DNA of 64,000 bases from JAVDCA01 sp035293985 (GTDB taxonomy: Bacteria > Pseudomonadota > Alphaproteobacteria > Rhizobiales > Xanthobacteraceae): NCBI GenBank assembly GCA_035293985.1, contig DATGLS010000054.1:1-64000 (forward strand), in the 5' to 3' direction. The number at the start of each line of letters is the position of its first letter. Position 1 is the first letter of the stretch. Position numbers and translations under genes: made by a program. This document shows positions 1 to 10,899 of the stretch, in pieces. The notes below the pieces were generated by a model. It saw only the letters and a program-made list of their open reading frames with translations. It was not told where the DNA came from and searched no databases.

Positions 1-138
1 ATCCATTGCCGAAGCCGCGGATCGTCCATCGATACGCCACGTGAGCGAAGCTCTTGCGCGAAGAACCGGATGCGGGAAATCTGCACGTCCGGGTCTGTGG
101 GGGGCGAGGATGGCAACATCCTCGCCTACCCGGCGGAT
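1..138 (+). mobile_element. 3' end of a group II intron (domains V and VI)
   Basis: Bases 63-96 fold like a group II domain V: an outer helix (63-70 with 88-95), a distal helix closed by a GAAA loop at 76-79, and the two-base CG bulge at 86-87. Bases 99-131 fold like domain VI: a 10-bp perfect stem 103-112/117-126 with a GCAA loop. It is extended by G100-G102 pairing with C129-C131, which leaves T127 and A128 bulged, the place of the branch-point adenosine. The intron would end near the AT at 137-138. The catalytic triad, normally AGC, reads AAC (64-66), so activity is doubtful. Bases 3-44 could encode the last 13 codons of the intron protein (stop TGA 42-44), but this is weak. The rest of the element lies outside the window. 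Confidence 0.68.
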
Positions 139-227
139 AGCGAATGGCGGAACGCGGTAACACGGGATGCGGAAAAGTCATCCCCGGATTACGCCGCTCA
201 CGCGCCTCCATCCAGGCTACGCAGCTC

Positions 228-1070
228 CTACCGCTTCGGCGCCCATTTATAAATCTTCGTCACCGTGCCACCCATCAGCTTGACCTTGTCGCTCGCCGAA
301 ATGCGCTGCGTGTCGCGGAAGGCGTCGACGCCCTGCTTGAAGGTGAGGAAGTTCACCGCCCGCGTCCAGTCGGTGCCCCACATGCAGCGGTCGAGCCCGA
401 ACGCGTCGATCACGCGGCAGATCGGATCCCAGATGTCGTCGTAGGGGTAGGGCTCGCGCGACAGCGTGCAGGCGCCGCTGATCTTGATGGCGACGTTCGG
501 CAGCTTGGCGAGCGCGAGCACCTGCGGCAGCTCGGCCCACGGCTCCGCCGGCACCGGCGGCTCGTGCGGCTGCACCAGGCCGACATGATCGACGATGATC
601 TGAGTGTCGGGATGGCGGCGGATCAGCGCGGTACCCTGCTCGAGCCGGCCCGCGATATGCAGGTTGACCGGCAGCGACATCTTGCCGGCGGTTGCGAGCA
701 CGCGGTTGAGCCCGGGATCGGCCGCATCGGTGGCAAGCCCGCTGCGCACCAGCAGCATGCGGCAGGCGACCGCGCCCGGCGTACGCTTCCATTCGGAGAC
801 GACGTCCTCGACCGTCGGGTTTGCCGGGTCGACCGGCTTCACCAATGCGAACCGGTTGGGATAGGCGCGGTGCACCGAAAGCGCGTAGCTCGCGTCGTAG
901 CGGTACATCGTGAAGGCCGACACCAGGATCGCGCCGTCGACGCCGGCCTCGTCCATCTTGGCGACCATCTGATCGCCGGTGACCTCGGCGGGGCCGGCCA
1001 GCACACCGTGCCACGGCCGGCCAGGATGGTTGCGCTCGTAGGAATGCACTTGGCTGTCGATGATCGGCAT
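228..1070 (-). CDS. Amidohydrolase family 2 (TIM-barrel metal-dependent hydrolase)
   Basis: The 280-residue product has the shape of the Amidohydrolase_2 family (2-pyrone-4,6-dicarboxylate lactonase and decarboxylase-like enzymes). It begins MPIIDSQVHSY, where the family normally has a D-x-H-x-H metal site; here the first histidine is replaced by glutamine (SQVH). Later family marks are a mid-protein IIVDHVG and the near-C-terminal MWGTDW, whose aspartate is the catalytic metal ligand. The start at 1070 is chosen because GGGGA lies six bases upstream; an in-frame ATG ten codons earlier has no such site. The substrate is unknown. It is a single gene, read away from the neighbouring EAL gene, which lies on the same strand upstream. 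Confidence 0.8.
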   Translation of the reverse strand: MPIIDSQVHSYERNHPGRPWHGVLAGPAEVTGDQMVAKMDEAGVDGAILVSAFTMYRYDASYALSVHRAYPNRFALVKPVDPANPTVEDVVSEWKRTPGAVACRMLLVRSGLATDAADPGLNRVLATAGKMSLPVNLHIAGRLEQGTALIRRHPDTQIIVDHVGLVQPHEPPVPAEPWAELPQVLALAKLPNVAIKISGACTLSREPYPYDDIWDPICRVIDAFGLDRCMWGTDWTRAVNFLTFKQGVDAFRDTQRISASDKVKLMGGTVTKIYKWAPKR

Positions 1071-1214
1071 GGGGTCCCCGGGATCTGCAATCGGCTGCAT
1101 TCGATCGCGCCGCGACTTGGTCCGCGCGCCACGGCGGTCGGAAGGAGGCTTGAAGTTCGGATCGGGAAGTTACGGCGATCGGGCCTGCGCCATCAATCGG
1201 GGGCGCGCCGCCCG

Positions 1215-2459
1215 TCAGTTCTGGGTGGCGGCGGGCTGCGGATCGGCGAGGCCGATCTGCCAGTGCGTGTCCTTGGTCAGGAATTCCATCAGCTCGGACG
1301 CCGGCATCGGCTTGGCGAAGAAGAAGCCTTGCGCGGTGTCGAACGACTGGCTGATCAGGCTGCGCAGGTCGCCTTCCTGCTCGACGCCTTCGGCGCACAC
1401 CGTCGCGCCGAAGCGGTGGCCGAGGTCGACCACGGTCTGGCACAGGCTGCGCTTGAGCGGATCGGCCGCGCAGCCGGTGACGAAGCTGCAGTCGAGCTTG
1501 AGCTCGCTGAACGGCAGGTCCTTGAGGCGCGAGAGCGACGCGTAGGCCGAGCCGAAATCGTCGATCGAGATCGCCGCATTGTAGAGGCGCACCTGCGTCG
1601 CGATCTCGCGCAGCCATTCCGGGTCGCGGATGATCTCGTCCTCGGTGATCTCGAGCACGAGGCCCGGAAAGCCCGGCGCGTCGGGGATCATCCGACGCAG
1701 CACGTCGACGAAATCCGGCGTGTTGAGCACCGAGGCCGGAACGTTGACGGCGAGCTTGGGAAAGAATCCGCGCGCCGCGAACACGAGCCAGTCCGCCATC
1801 GCCTGCCGCATGACGAAAGCAGTAAGCGGCTTGTAGAGCGGGTCGCTCGCGGGCGGCAGGAAGTCGATCGGCGCCACCACGCCGCGCACGGGATGGCGCA
1901 CCCGCACCAGCGCCTCGGCGCCGGTGGCGCGCAGCGACTTGAGGTCGATCTTCGGCTGGTACCACACCTCGACCCAGCCCTCGCGCAGCGCCTCGCCGAG
2001 ATCGGCCTGCGGCGAGGCGGCAAGCCGTGCCGCCGCCGTGTCGCCGGCGCCGTCGTGCGCGGCGGGCGGCTGTGACGGCGCGTCGAGCCGGTGCTGGAGG
2101 TCGGCGAGGCGAACCGGCTTCTGCAGCGGCGGCAGCATCCACAGGCCGTGCGCGCGGCCGATGCGCTCGGCCTCCTTGAGGATGGCGATGTCCTTGCCGC
2201 TCACGAGCAGCACGCGGCCGCGATATTGCAGCGCCTCGAGCTTGCGGATCAGGTCGATCGCATCCGACTGCCCGAGCGCGAGGTCGAGCAGGATGAGGTC
2301 GGGACTGGCGGCCTGCGCCTCGGCGAGGAACGCTGACGGGTCGACGAAGTGGCGGTTCTCGACCGCGAGCGCAGTGAGCATCCTGGACAGCACCAAGCCG
2401 ACACAGGGGTCGTCATCGAGAACAAATGCCGAGCGTGGACGTTTCAGGGGCTCGTCCAT
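1215..2459 (-). CDS. Response regulator with EAL (c-di-GMP phosphodiesterase) output
   Basis: The 414-residue protein joins an N-terminal CheY-like receiver (about 10-125) to a C-terminal EAL domain (about 155-395). In the receiver, the acidic pocket D15-D17, phospho-acceptor D59 (LLDL), S87 and K114 (QKP) are all present. In the EAL domain the catalytic set looks complete: E182 (AEALVR), N239, E270 (EITED), D300-D301 (IDDFG), K321 (ELKLD), E357 (AEGVE) and Q377. It should therefore hydrolyse cyclic di-GMP to pGpG when phosphorylated by a partner histidine kinase. No kinase gene is adjacent, so the partner is unknown. The protein is cytoplasmic with no membrane segment. Confidence 0.9.
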   Translation of the reverse strand: MDEPLKRPRSAFVLDDDPCVGLVLSRMLTALAVENRHFVDPSAFLAEAQAASPDLILLDLALGQSDAIDLIRKLEALQYRGRVLLVSGKDIAILKEAERIGRAHGLWMLPPLQKPVRLADLQHRLDAPSQPPAAHDGAGDTAAARLAASPQADLGEALREGWVEVWYQPKIDLKSLRATGAEALVRVRHPVRGVVAPIDFLPPASDPLYKPLTAFVMRQAMADWLVFAARGFFPKLAVNVPASVLNTPDFVDVLRRMIPDAPGFPGLVLEITEDEIIRDPEWLREIATQVRLYNAAISIDDFGSAYASLSRLKDLPFSELKLDCSFVTGCAADPLKRSLCQTVVDLGHRFGATVCAEGVEQEGDLRSLISQSFDTAQGFFFAKPMPASELMEFLTKDTHWQIGLADPQPAATQN

Positions 2460-2669
2460 GATCGCACTCCGAGGGACTTTGGACCAAATCTGGTGCCCGA
2501 TCCGATTGAATAAGCGATTAATGCGCGCGGCCTGACGTGGCGGCAGCCGAACTCTCGTGAATGCTTTCCTACCCTGAAGCTGCAGGCGATATGACTAGAC
2601 AGCAATCCTGTTCCTCAATCGAAACAGGACCTTGACGCACGCAGATCATCCGTGGCCTATGCTGCCGGC

Positions 2670-2894
2670 ATGTCAGCCGTCCGCACGAATTGCCCGCACT
2701 GTGGCGCCGCCTACAAGGTGGTCCAGGTCGAAGCCGCCTCCGATCCCGTCGAGATCACCTGCCGCAGCTGCGGCGGTCCCCTCCAGGGGCGCGAAGGCCG
2801 CTTCCTGCTCAAGTATTTCCTCGTCGACAAGCGCCGTAAGGCCCCGCCGCCAGTGACGGGATCCCGGCACATCCGGGTCGAAGGCGCCGCCTGA
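2670..2894 (+). CDS. Small zinc-ribbon protein
   Basis: The 74-residue product contains two CxxC knuckles, CPHC near residue 8 and CRSC near residue 33, spaced like a rubredoxin-type zinc ribbon. A short basic tail follows (DKRRK). The family is unrecognised beyond the fold class; similar MJ0042-type ribbons occur at the N-termini of longer proteins. The ATG at 2670 is used here. A GTG at 2652 would add six residues, and neither has a clear ribosome site. The 200 bases upstream, back to the EAL gene start, hold nothing else I can identify. Confidence 0.55.
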   Translation: MSAVRTNCPHCGAAYKVVQVEAASDPVEITCRSCGGPLQGREGRFLLKYFLVDKRRKAPPPVTGSRHIRVEGAA

Positions 2895-2940
2895 GCCGAC
2901 GCCTCAGTCGTTGTGTCGCGGCTGACGACCTCAACGCCTT

Positions 2941-3246
2941 TCACTTGCACCCGCTGCCGACGCACACCCCGGCTGGACCCTTGAGCGGCCACGGCACGTG
3001 CGCCTGCGCCTCGGTGTCGATGCCCTCGCGGCAGCCGACGACGAAGCAGCGATGCGCGCCGCTGCTTCGGCATAGCTTGAGCGCCGCCGCGTGGGCCTTC
3101 GCACGCGACACGTAGGCCCATACCGCGCCGTAGCGGCCCTTCTCCAGCCCGGAAAAGCGGTAGCCGCATCCCCACCCGGCCCAGGCCGACGTGAGGGTGA
3201 GGCTGCACGCCATGATGATCGAAGCAAACGTGAAGGCATATCGCAT
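2941..3246 (-). CDS. Secreted small protein, DUF4189-like
   Basis: The 101-residue protein starts with a clear signal peptide (MRYAFTFASIIMACSLTLTS, cleavage after AWA). The mature part carries the pattern of DUF4189 proteins: an aromatic-rich segment (GAVWAYVSRAKAHAAALKLC), then paired cysteines (C-x6-C-x5-C) and a C-terminal cysteine pair suggesting disulfides. The function is unknown. The start at 3246 is preferred because it places the signal peptide at the N-terminus; the frame stays open upstream, but that part is arginine-rich and unlike a protein. It is convergent with the zinc-ribbon gene, with 46 bases between their stops. Confidence 0.6.
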   Translation of the reverse strand: MRYAFTFASIIMACSLTLTSAWAGWGCGYRFSGLEKGRYGAVWAYVSRAKAHAAALKLCRSSGAHRCFVVGCREGIDTEAQAHVPWPLKGPAGVCVGSGCK

Positions 3247-3559
3247 CGACGTACCCCAATGCGTCATTCGCTCCCGGCACGAAATCCAATCAGGTTCGGG
3301 GGAGGGAATCCACCGGCGGGAGCGGACACGCCCCGCCGCGCCGGTGGCTCGGACGTAGGTTGCCTCGCGCGAGGGCGCCGAATCGAAAGCCGCGGCGGGA
3401 GAAGGTGCGCGCATTGAACCACCCATGTTTGAGATTACTGGTGCGCCTGGAGGCGCGATTGGCTAACCGAAGGGACCGCCTGGGGGTTTCAAAAGGGCCA
3501 TGGCGGGCGGTTCCTCGATAGTGGCCAATGGAAAGGGGCCAGCACCGATTCCTTGAAAA

Positions 3560-3574
3560 GAACATATTGCGAAC
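3560..3574 (+). promoter_or_regulatory. LexA (SOS) box upstream of recA
   Basis: The direct repeat GAAC-N7-GAAC is the known LexA operator of alphaproteobacteria. It lies 94 bases before the recA start and before no other gene. Further GAAC half-sites occur at 3578 and 3598 but not at the seven-base spacing. It predicts DNA-damage induction of recA. Confidence 0.85.
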
Positions 3575-3667
3575 TTAGAACAAATAGGGTACATTGCGAA
3601 CTTGAGGGGACGGCGACGCGGCCCGCGTTGTCGACCCGCCAGAATCATGGCCATAAGGAGGGTGACA

Positions 3668-4759
3668 ATGGTTCAGCCCGCGTTACGCGTCGTCGAAGGT
3701 GCCGCAATGGACAAGTCAAAGGCGCTGGATGCAGCGCTGTCGCAGATCGAACGCGCCTTCGGCAAGGGCTCGATCATGCGTCTCGGCAAGAATTCCAAGG
3801 CGCTGGACATCGAGACCATCCCGACCGGCTCGCTCGGGCTCGACATCGCGCTCGGCGTCGGCGGCCTTCCGCGCGGGCGCGTGGTCGAGATTTACGGGCC
3901 TGAATCCTCCGGCAAGACGACGCTCGCGCTGCATTGCCTCGCCGAGGCGCAGCGCAAGGGCGGCATTTGTGCCTTCATCGACGCCGAGCACGCGCTCGAT
4001 CCGATCTATGCGAGGAAGCTCGGCGTCAATGTCGACGACCTCCTGATCTCCCAACCCGACGCCGGCGAGCAGGCGCTCGAGATCGCCGATACGCTGGTGC
4101 GCTCGGGCGCCATCGACGTGCTGGTGATCGATTCGGTCGCCGCCCTCGTGCCGCGCGCCGAGCTCGAAGGCGAGATGGGCGACAGTCAGCCCGGCCTGCA
4201 GGCGCGGCTCATGTCGCAGGCGCTGCGCAAGCTCACCGCGTCGATCAACCGCTCCAACACCATGGTGATCTTCATCAACCAGATCCGCATGAAGATCGGC
4301 GTGATGTACGGAAGCCCGGAGACCACCACGGGCGGTCATGCGCTCAAGTTCTACGCCTCGGTGCGCCTCGACATCCGCCGGGTCGGCGTGATCAAGGAGC
4401 GCGACGAGGTGGTCGGCAACCAGACACGCGTCAAGGTGGTGAAGAACAAGCTCGCGCCGCCGTTCAAGCAGGTCGAGTTCGACATCATGTACGGCGAGGG
4501 CGTCTCCAAGATGGGCGAGATCATCGATCTCGGCGTCAAGGCCGGGGTCGTGGAGAAATCCGGCGCCTGGTTCTCGTACGACAGCCAGCGCATCGGCCAG
4601 GGCCGCGAGAACGCAAAAACGTTCCTGAAGAACAACCCCGACATGGCGAACAAGATCGAGGCCGCGATCCGCCAGAACGCCGGCCTCATCGCCGAGAAGA
4701 TCCTCGCCGGCGAGCGCGAGGAGGGCGATGACGAGGGTGAGGAAGCCGCCGAGGAGTGA
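3668..4759 (+). CDS. recA: Recombinase RecA
   Basis: The 363-residue product is full-length RecA, a DNA-dependent ATPase that forms filaments on single-stranded DNA for homologous recombination and stimulates LexA self-cleavage. The Walker A motif GPESSGKT is at residues 77-84. The Walker B-type strand (LVIDSVAAL), the L2 region (FINQIRMKIGVMYGSPE) and the acidic tail rich in E and D are all present. The start ATG at 3668 follows a strong AAGGAGG site seven bases upstream. An upstream in-frame ATG at 3602 lacks one and would extend the protein with arginine-rich sequence. Expression is probably under LexA (box at 3560). Confidence 0.98.
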   Translation: MVQPALRVVEGAAMDKSKALDAALSQIERAFGKGSIMRLGKNSKALDIETIPTGSLGLDIALGVGGLPRGRVVEIYGPESSGKTTLALHCLAEAQRKGGICAFIDAEHALDPIYARKLGVNVDDLLISQPDAGEQALEIADTLVRSGAIDVLVIDSVAALVPRAELEGEMGDSQPGLQARLMSQALRKLTASINRSNTMVIFINQIRMKIGVMYGSPETTTGGHALKFYASVRLDIRRVGVIKERDEVVGNQTRVKVVKNKLAPPFKQVEFDIMYGEGVSKMGEIIDLGVKAGVVEKSGAWFSYDSQRIGQGRENAKTFLKNNPDMANKIEAAIRQNAGLIAEKILAGEREEGDDEGEEAAEE

Positions 4760-4793
4760 GGCGTCGGGCGAACCCGCTCCTATGTCGCAAGCG

Positions 4794-4820
4794 TCATGGC
4801 CGGGCTTTTCCCGGCCATTT
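4794..4820. repeat. Extragenic palindrome, family G copy 1; possible recA terminator
   Basis: A 9-bp perfect stem (4796-4804 with 4810-4818) around a CTTTT loop lies 37 bases after the recA stop. Its core ATGGCCGGG/CCCGGCCAT recurs at 21142 and 58888. It could end recA transcription, though no strong T-tract follows. Confidence 0.6.
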
Positions 4821-4825
4821 CGTTC

Positions 4826-4926
4826 GTAGGGTGGGCAAATCGCCGGCACGGTCCATCCGCGTGGGCACCGCGCGTCGGCGATTTTGCCCACGCGCCCGTC
4901 CCCTGCCACGCGCCGGGCCACCCTAC
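4826..4926. repeat. Dispersed inverted repeat, family A copy 1
   Basis: The ends GTAGGGTGGGC and (G)CCACCCTAC are inverted copies. The interior repeats GCCCACG/CGTGGGC motifs shared with 12664, 16552, 32321 and 33691. The right end reaches into the stop codon of the MetF-like gene: its TAG (4925-4923) is part of the GTAGGG terminus, so the element supplies the stop. Confidence 0.75.
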
Positions 4927-5867
4927 GGGCTGATCGCCTGCCGCTGCTGCGGCAATCTCCGCTGCGCTTCGGCCAGCACCGCCGGCACCCCCGCGTCGTT
5001 CCCCGGCGCCATCACGTGCACGCCGGCAACGCCCGGCGTCGCGGCGAGCTGCTCGATCAGCTCGACGCACAGCCGCATCCCCTCGGCGGCCGGATCCGCC
5101 GCGCCCTCGAGCCGCGCGATCATCGCGTCCGGAATGATGGTGCCGAACAGGTGCTCCCGCATCCACCGCGCCGAGCGCGCCGAGCGCAGGGGGTTGACGC
5201 CGATCAGCACGAACAGCTTGTCGATCAGGCCGGCCTCGGTGAGCCGCGCCACGTAACGGCGCACCACGCCGATATCCATGCAGAACTGGGTCTGCACGAA
5301 CTGCGTGCCGGACGAGACCTTGCCGGCAAGCGTCGTCGGCTGCCACTCCGGCTTCGGGTCGATCGGCGAATCGGCGCCGCCGAGAAAGAAGGGCGGCACA
5401 TGCGCGACCTTCTGCCCGTGCGGCAGCGCGCCGTCATCGCGCATCGCCCGCGCCATCGCGGTCAGCCCGCGCGAGTCGAGATCGAACACGGGCTTGGCAT
5501 CCTTCTGGTCGCCCTGGGTCGGATCGTCGCCGGTCAGCAGCAGCAGGTTGCGGATGCCGAGCGCGCCGGCGCCCATCAGCTCGCCCTGCAGCGCGATGCG
5601 ATTGCGGTCGCGGCAGGCGAGCTGGAGGATCGGCTCGATCCCGTTCTGCACCAGGATCGCGGCCGCTGCCGTCGCCGCCATATGGGCGCGCGCGCCGGCA
5701 CCGTCGGTGACGTTGACCGCGTGCGCGAGCCCGCGCAGCGGCAGCGCCTTCTTGAGCAGGTCGTCTGCCGCGCACGAGGCCGGCGGCACCACCTCAGCGG
5801 TGAGCACGAAGGCGCCCGCCCGCAAGCTCTGCTCGAGGGCCGATGGAGTCGAAATCGCGTCGTTCAT
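4923..5867 (-). CDS. Methylenetetrahydrofolate reductase family protein
   Basis: The 314-residue protein fits the MetF/MTHFR (beta/alpha)8 barrel family, flavoenzymes that reduce 5,10-methylene- to 5-methyl-tetrahydrofolate. Visible marks are the first-strand TAEVVPP, then VNVTDGAGARAHMA, the NLLLLTGDDPTQGDQ segment that contacts FAD, and TQFVQTQFCMDIG in the middle. These are typical of the divergent MTHFR-like proteins of alphaproteobacteria rather than the enteric MetF, so a role in C1 catabolism is possible. The start at 5867 (MNDAIST) is chosen because sequence upstream reads as non-protein; no strong ribosome site is seen. It is divergent from alaS with a 241-base shared upstream region. 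Confidence 0.8.
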   Translation of the reverse strand: MNDAISTPSALEQSLRAGAFVLTAEVVPPASCAADDLLKKALPLRGLAHAVNVTDGAGARAHMAATAAAAILVQNGIEPILQLACRDRNRIALQGELMGAGALGIRNLLLLTGDDPTQGDQKDAKPVFDLDSRGLTAMARAMRDDGALPHGQKVAHVPPFFLGGADSPIDPKPEWQPTTLAGKVSSGTQFVQTQFCMDIGVVRRYVARLTEAGLIDKLFVLIGVNPLRSARSARWMREHLFGTIIPDAMIARLEGAADPAAEGMRLCVELIEQLAATPGVAGVHVMAPGNDAGVPAVLAEAQRRLPQQRQAISP

Positions 5868-6108
5868 GCACAGTCCGAAGGGAAGGCGAGGGCGGGGCGG
5901 TTCGAGCGGCTTATAGCGGACAATCCCTATGCGGTCATTGGCGCACATGCCCACGCGCCTCCCATCACGGCGGCGCGCGGCGGCGCCTTCCTGGACAGTC
6001 CCTCGCCCTGTCGCTAGAACCCTTGGAAACATTGGCAAAACGGCTATGCGCGCCCATATGCGGGAGCGCAGAAAGCTTCCCGACAGATAAGTCCGAACAG
6101 GCACGTCA

Positions 6109-8763
<2,655 letters not shown>

Positions 8764-8773
8764 GCTGCTTTCT

Positions 8774-8961
8774 TTACCCTCCCCTGCAGGGTCCCTGCAG
8801 GGTCCCTGCAGGGGAGGGTCGGATCGCTTCGAGCGGAGCGAAATGCGATCCGGGGTGGGGTGACGTTCGCGCCAAATGAAAGCACTCGGGAGAGTGAGCC
8901 ACCCCGCCCCGGCTGCGCTCACGTCGTTCGGCTTCGCCGACCCTCCGCCTGCACGGGAGGA
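8774..8961. repeat. Dispersed inverted repeat, family B copy 1
   Basis: The element starts TTACCCTCCCCTGCAGG and ends in GCACGGGAGG. It has inner inverted arms around GGGGTGGGGTGACG, AGTGAGCCACCCCG and GCTTCGCCGACCCTCCGCC. The left end holds three CCTGCAGG palindromes at an 11-bp period (8783, 8794, 8805). Related copies lie at 40208 and 63411. The right end contributes the GGGAGG upstream of the MoaD-like gene. Confidence 0.7.
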
Positions 8962-8975
8962 TCAAGAAGACACCG

Positions 8976-9245
8976 ATGGCCCAGGTCCGCTTCACCAGCT
9001 GGCTGCGCGAGATCGTTCCCGACGCCGCGATCGATGCCGACGGCGCGACCGTCGGCGACGCGCTCGCCGCCGTGTTCACGGCGATGCCGCACGTGCGCGG
9101 CTACGTCCTCGACGACCGCGGCACCCTGCGCAAGCATATCTGCATCTTCGCCGATGGCCGGCGGTTGCCGCGCGAGACGACGCTGAGCCATCCCATCAAG
9201 CACGACTCGCAACTCTATGTGATGCAAGCACTCTCGGGCGGATGA
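8976..9245 (+). CDS. MoaD/ThiS-family ubiquitin-like protein
   Basis: The 89-residue product has a beta-grasp pattern: an N-terminal strand (AQVRFTSWLREIV), a helix (TVGDALAAVFTAMP), late strands (HICIFADGRRL, DSQLYVMQALSGG) and a C-terminal Gly-Gly. In this family the terminal glycine is adenylated and thiocarboxylated to carry sulfur, or is joined to a partner. It is not beside moaE, thiG or other cofactor genes. Its neighbour 52 bases downstream encodes a BNR-type beta-propeller, and I know this pair to recur in other genomes without a proven function. It is probably not the housekeeping MoaD. Confidence 0.75.
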   Translation: MAQVRFTSWLREIVPDAAIDADGATVGDALAAVFTAMPHVRGYVLDDRGTLRKHICIFADGRRLPRETTLSHPIKHDSQLYVMQALSGG

Positions 9246-9297
9246 GAGCCACACGAACGGAGCGCAGGCAGTGTGCGTGAACGAAGGGTAATCCGAC

Positions 9298-10445
9298 ATG
9301 ACCTCCGACCACCTCCTCCTCGCCACCCGCAAAGGCCTGCTCACGCTCGCGCGCAACGGCAGTGGCTGGGCCCTCGCCAACACCGCTTTCCCGGGCGTGC
9401 CCGTGACCGCGGCGCTCGCCGATCGGCGCGACGGGGCGCTCTATGCGGCGCTCAAGCACGGCCATTTCGGCGCCAAGCTGCATCGCTCCGACGATGGCGG
9501 CCGCACCTGGAGCGAGATCGGCACGCCCGCCTTTCCGGCGGACGCCGCCGGCGCGCCATCGGTCTTCCAGTTCTGGACCATCGCGGCGGGCGGGGCGGAT
9601 GAGTTGGGGCGGCTGTGGATCGGCGCCATCCCGGCCGGCCTCTTTCGCTCGGACGACCGCGGCGCGACCTGGCAGCTCATGCGCGCGCTGTGGGACGTGC
9701 CGGAGCGCGCGCGCTGGTTCGGCGGCGGCTACGACGATGCCGGCATCCACTCGATTGCGCCCGACCCGCGCGATCCGCGCCGTCTCGTCGTCGCGCTCTC
9801 GTGCGGCGGGATCTGGATGTCGGCGGACGGCGGTACGAGCTGGACGCAGCGCGGGGAGGGGCTCGTCGCCGAATACGCGCCACCCGATGCCGCCAACGAC
9901 CTCGCGATCCAGGATCCGCATCGCATCGCGCGCTGCGCCGGCACGCCCGACGTGGTGTGGATGCAGCACCATAACGGCATCTTCCGTTCCGCCGACGCCG
10001 GCGCGACCTGGACGCGGATCAAGCCGCAGGGTCCGCAAGGTTCAGGCGATGATTTCGGCTTCGCGGTCGCGGCGCATCCGCACGACGGCGCGCCCGCCTG
10101 GTTCGTGCCGGCGATCAAGGACGAGATGCGCGTGCCGCGCGATGGGGCGCTCGCGGTGAGCCGCACCCGCGACGGCGGCAAGACTTTCGAGTTGCTGCGC
10201 CAAGGCTGCCGCAGCGCGACGCCTTCGACCTCGTCTACCGCCACGGCCTCGACGTCGATGCGACCGGCACCCGCCTCGCGATGGGGTCGACCACCGGCGC
10301 CCTGTGGGCGAGCGAGGATGCGGGCGAGAGCTGGGCCCTCGTCAACGCGCACCTGCCGCCGATCTACTCGGTCCAGTTCCTGTACGGTAGCCGCGCAGGG
10401 GGTGCCGCAATGATCAATTACCGGATCGCATCGTCATGTAGATGA
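9298..10445 (+). pseudogene. BNR/sialidase-like beta-propeller protein, frameshifted near the C-terminus
   Basis: The reading frame encodes repeated Asp-box-like units typical of BNR/exo-sialidase propellers: LHRSDDGGRTW, LFRSDDRGATW, GIWMSADGGTSW, GIFRSADAGATW and SRTRDGGKTFE. The frame is correct up to about 10206. Beyond it, the original frame yields Ser/Arg-rich nonsense to 10413, while the next frame gives a sensible ending (LPQRDAFDLVYRHGLDVD, TGALWASEDAGESW, HLPPIYSVQF) closing at TGA 10443-10445. One lost C in GGC(C)TG at 10206 explains this. No signal peptide is seen, so it may be cytoplasmic and act with the MoaD-like protein. A sequencing error cannot be excluded. Confidence 0.75.
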
Positions 10446-10653
10446 CGAGCTCATGCGATGCCGCGCCCCCGGCAAGTCCTGCCTTGGCCCCGAACCGCGG
10501 CCGCGTGATGCTCACCGCGATCTCGCGAATGCCGATCCCCCGGTGCTTTTCCGTGTGCGTGCGCACCGCGATGCGCGGCCAGAAGCGATAAACGACGGCC
10601 GAGAGGGCAGCGCCGACGACCGCGAGGGCGGGCAGGGACAATTCCAACGGCAT
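10414..10653 (-). CDS. Small hypothetical protein with an N-terminal hydrophobic segment
   Basis: The 79-residue product starts with a hydrophobic stretch (LPALAVVGAALSAVVY) followed by a basic, cytoplasm-like region with RIAVRTHTEKHRGIGIREI. No family is recognised. Support for reality is a good ribosome site, TAGGAG, seven bases before the ATG at 10653. Its 3' end overlaps the corrected 3' end of the propeller gene by 32 bases, convergent. A plausible AT-rich promoter region lies upstream (10680-10760). Confidence 0.5.
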   Translation of the reverse strand: MPLELSLPALAVVGAALSAVVYRFWPRIAVRTHTEKHRGIGIREIAVSITRPRFGAKAGLAGGAASHELVIYMTMRSGN

Positions 10654-10833
10654 GGTACGCTCCTACTGTCTGGCACGCTCTGTTGTAATTAAAGATTACA
10701 TAAGCGAAAACTCGGGATCGAGTCAATTGGGTAAATGAGGCGTTAACTTCGTTTTCGATTCACGATCATTACGGGCAGCTGCGGCGCTTGTCAGCTTCCC
10801 GCCACCGCTGTAGCTTAGGTTTACAGAGCATTA

Positions 10834-10857
10834 ATGAGCATGATCCCCGAAAGTGGG
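10834..10857. repeat. Half copy of dispersed repeat family C
   Basis: GAGCATGATCCCCGAAAGTGG matches the left arm of the longer palindrome at 23478. The ATG inside it could falsely extend the next gene (its first residues MSMIPESG are repeat-derived). Confidence 0.6.
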
Positions 10858-10899
10858 CGCTCAACTCATACGTTGCCGTCGCGTAGCCGCGTGGGGGTT

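Noticed and set aside
144..2075. A 643-codon plus-strand frame
   Set aside because: It is opposite the amidohydrolase and the receiver-EAL gene, which have complete domain motifs. Its composition (R, H, G, D) is that of a shadow frame.
10834..10899. N-terminal extension of the gene at 10900
   Set aside because: The first codons are translated from a dispersed repeat; a better start lies at 10900.
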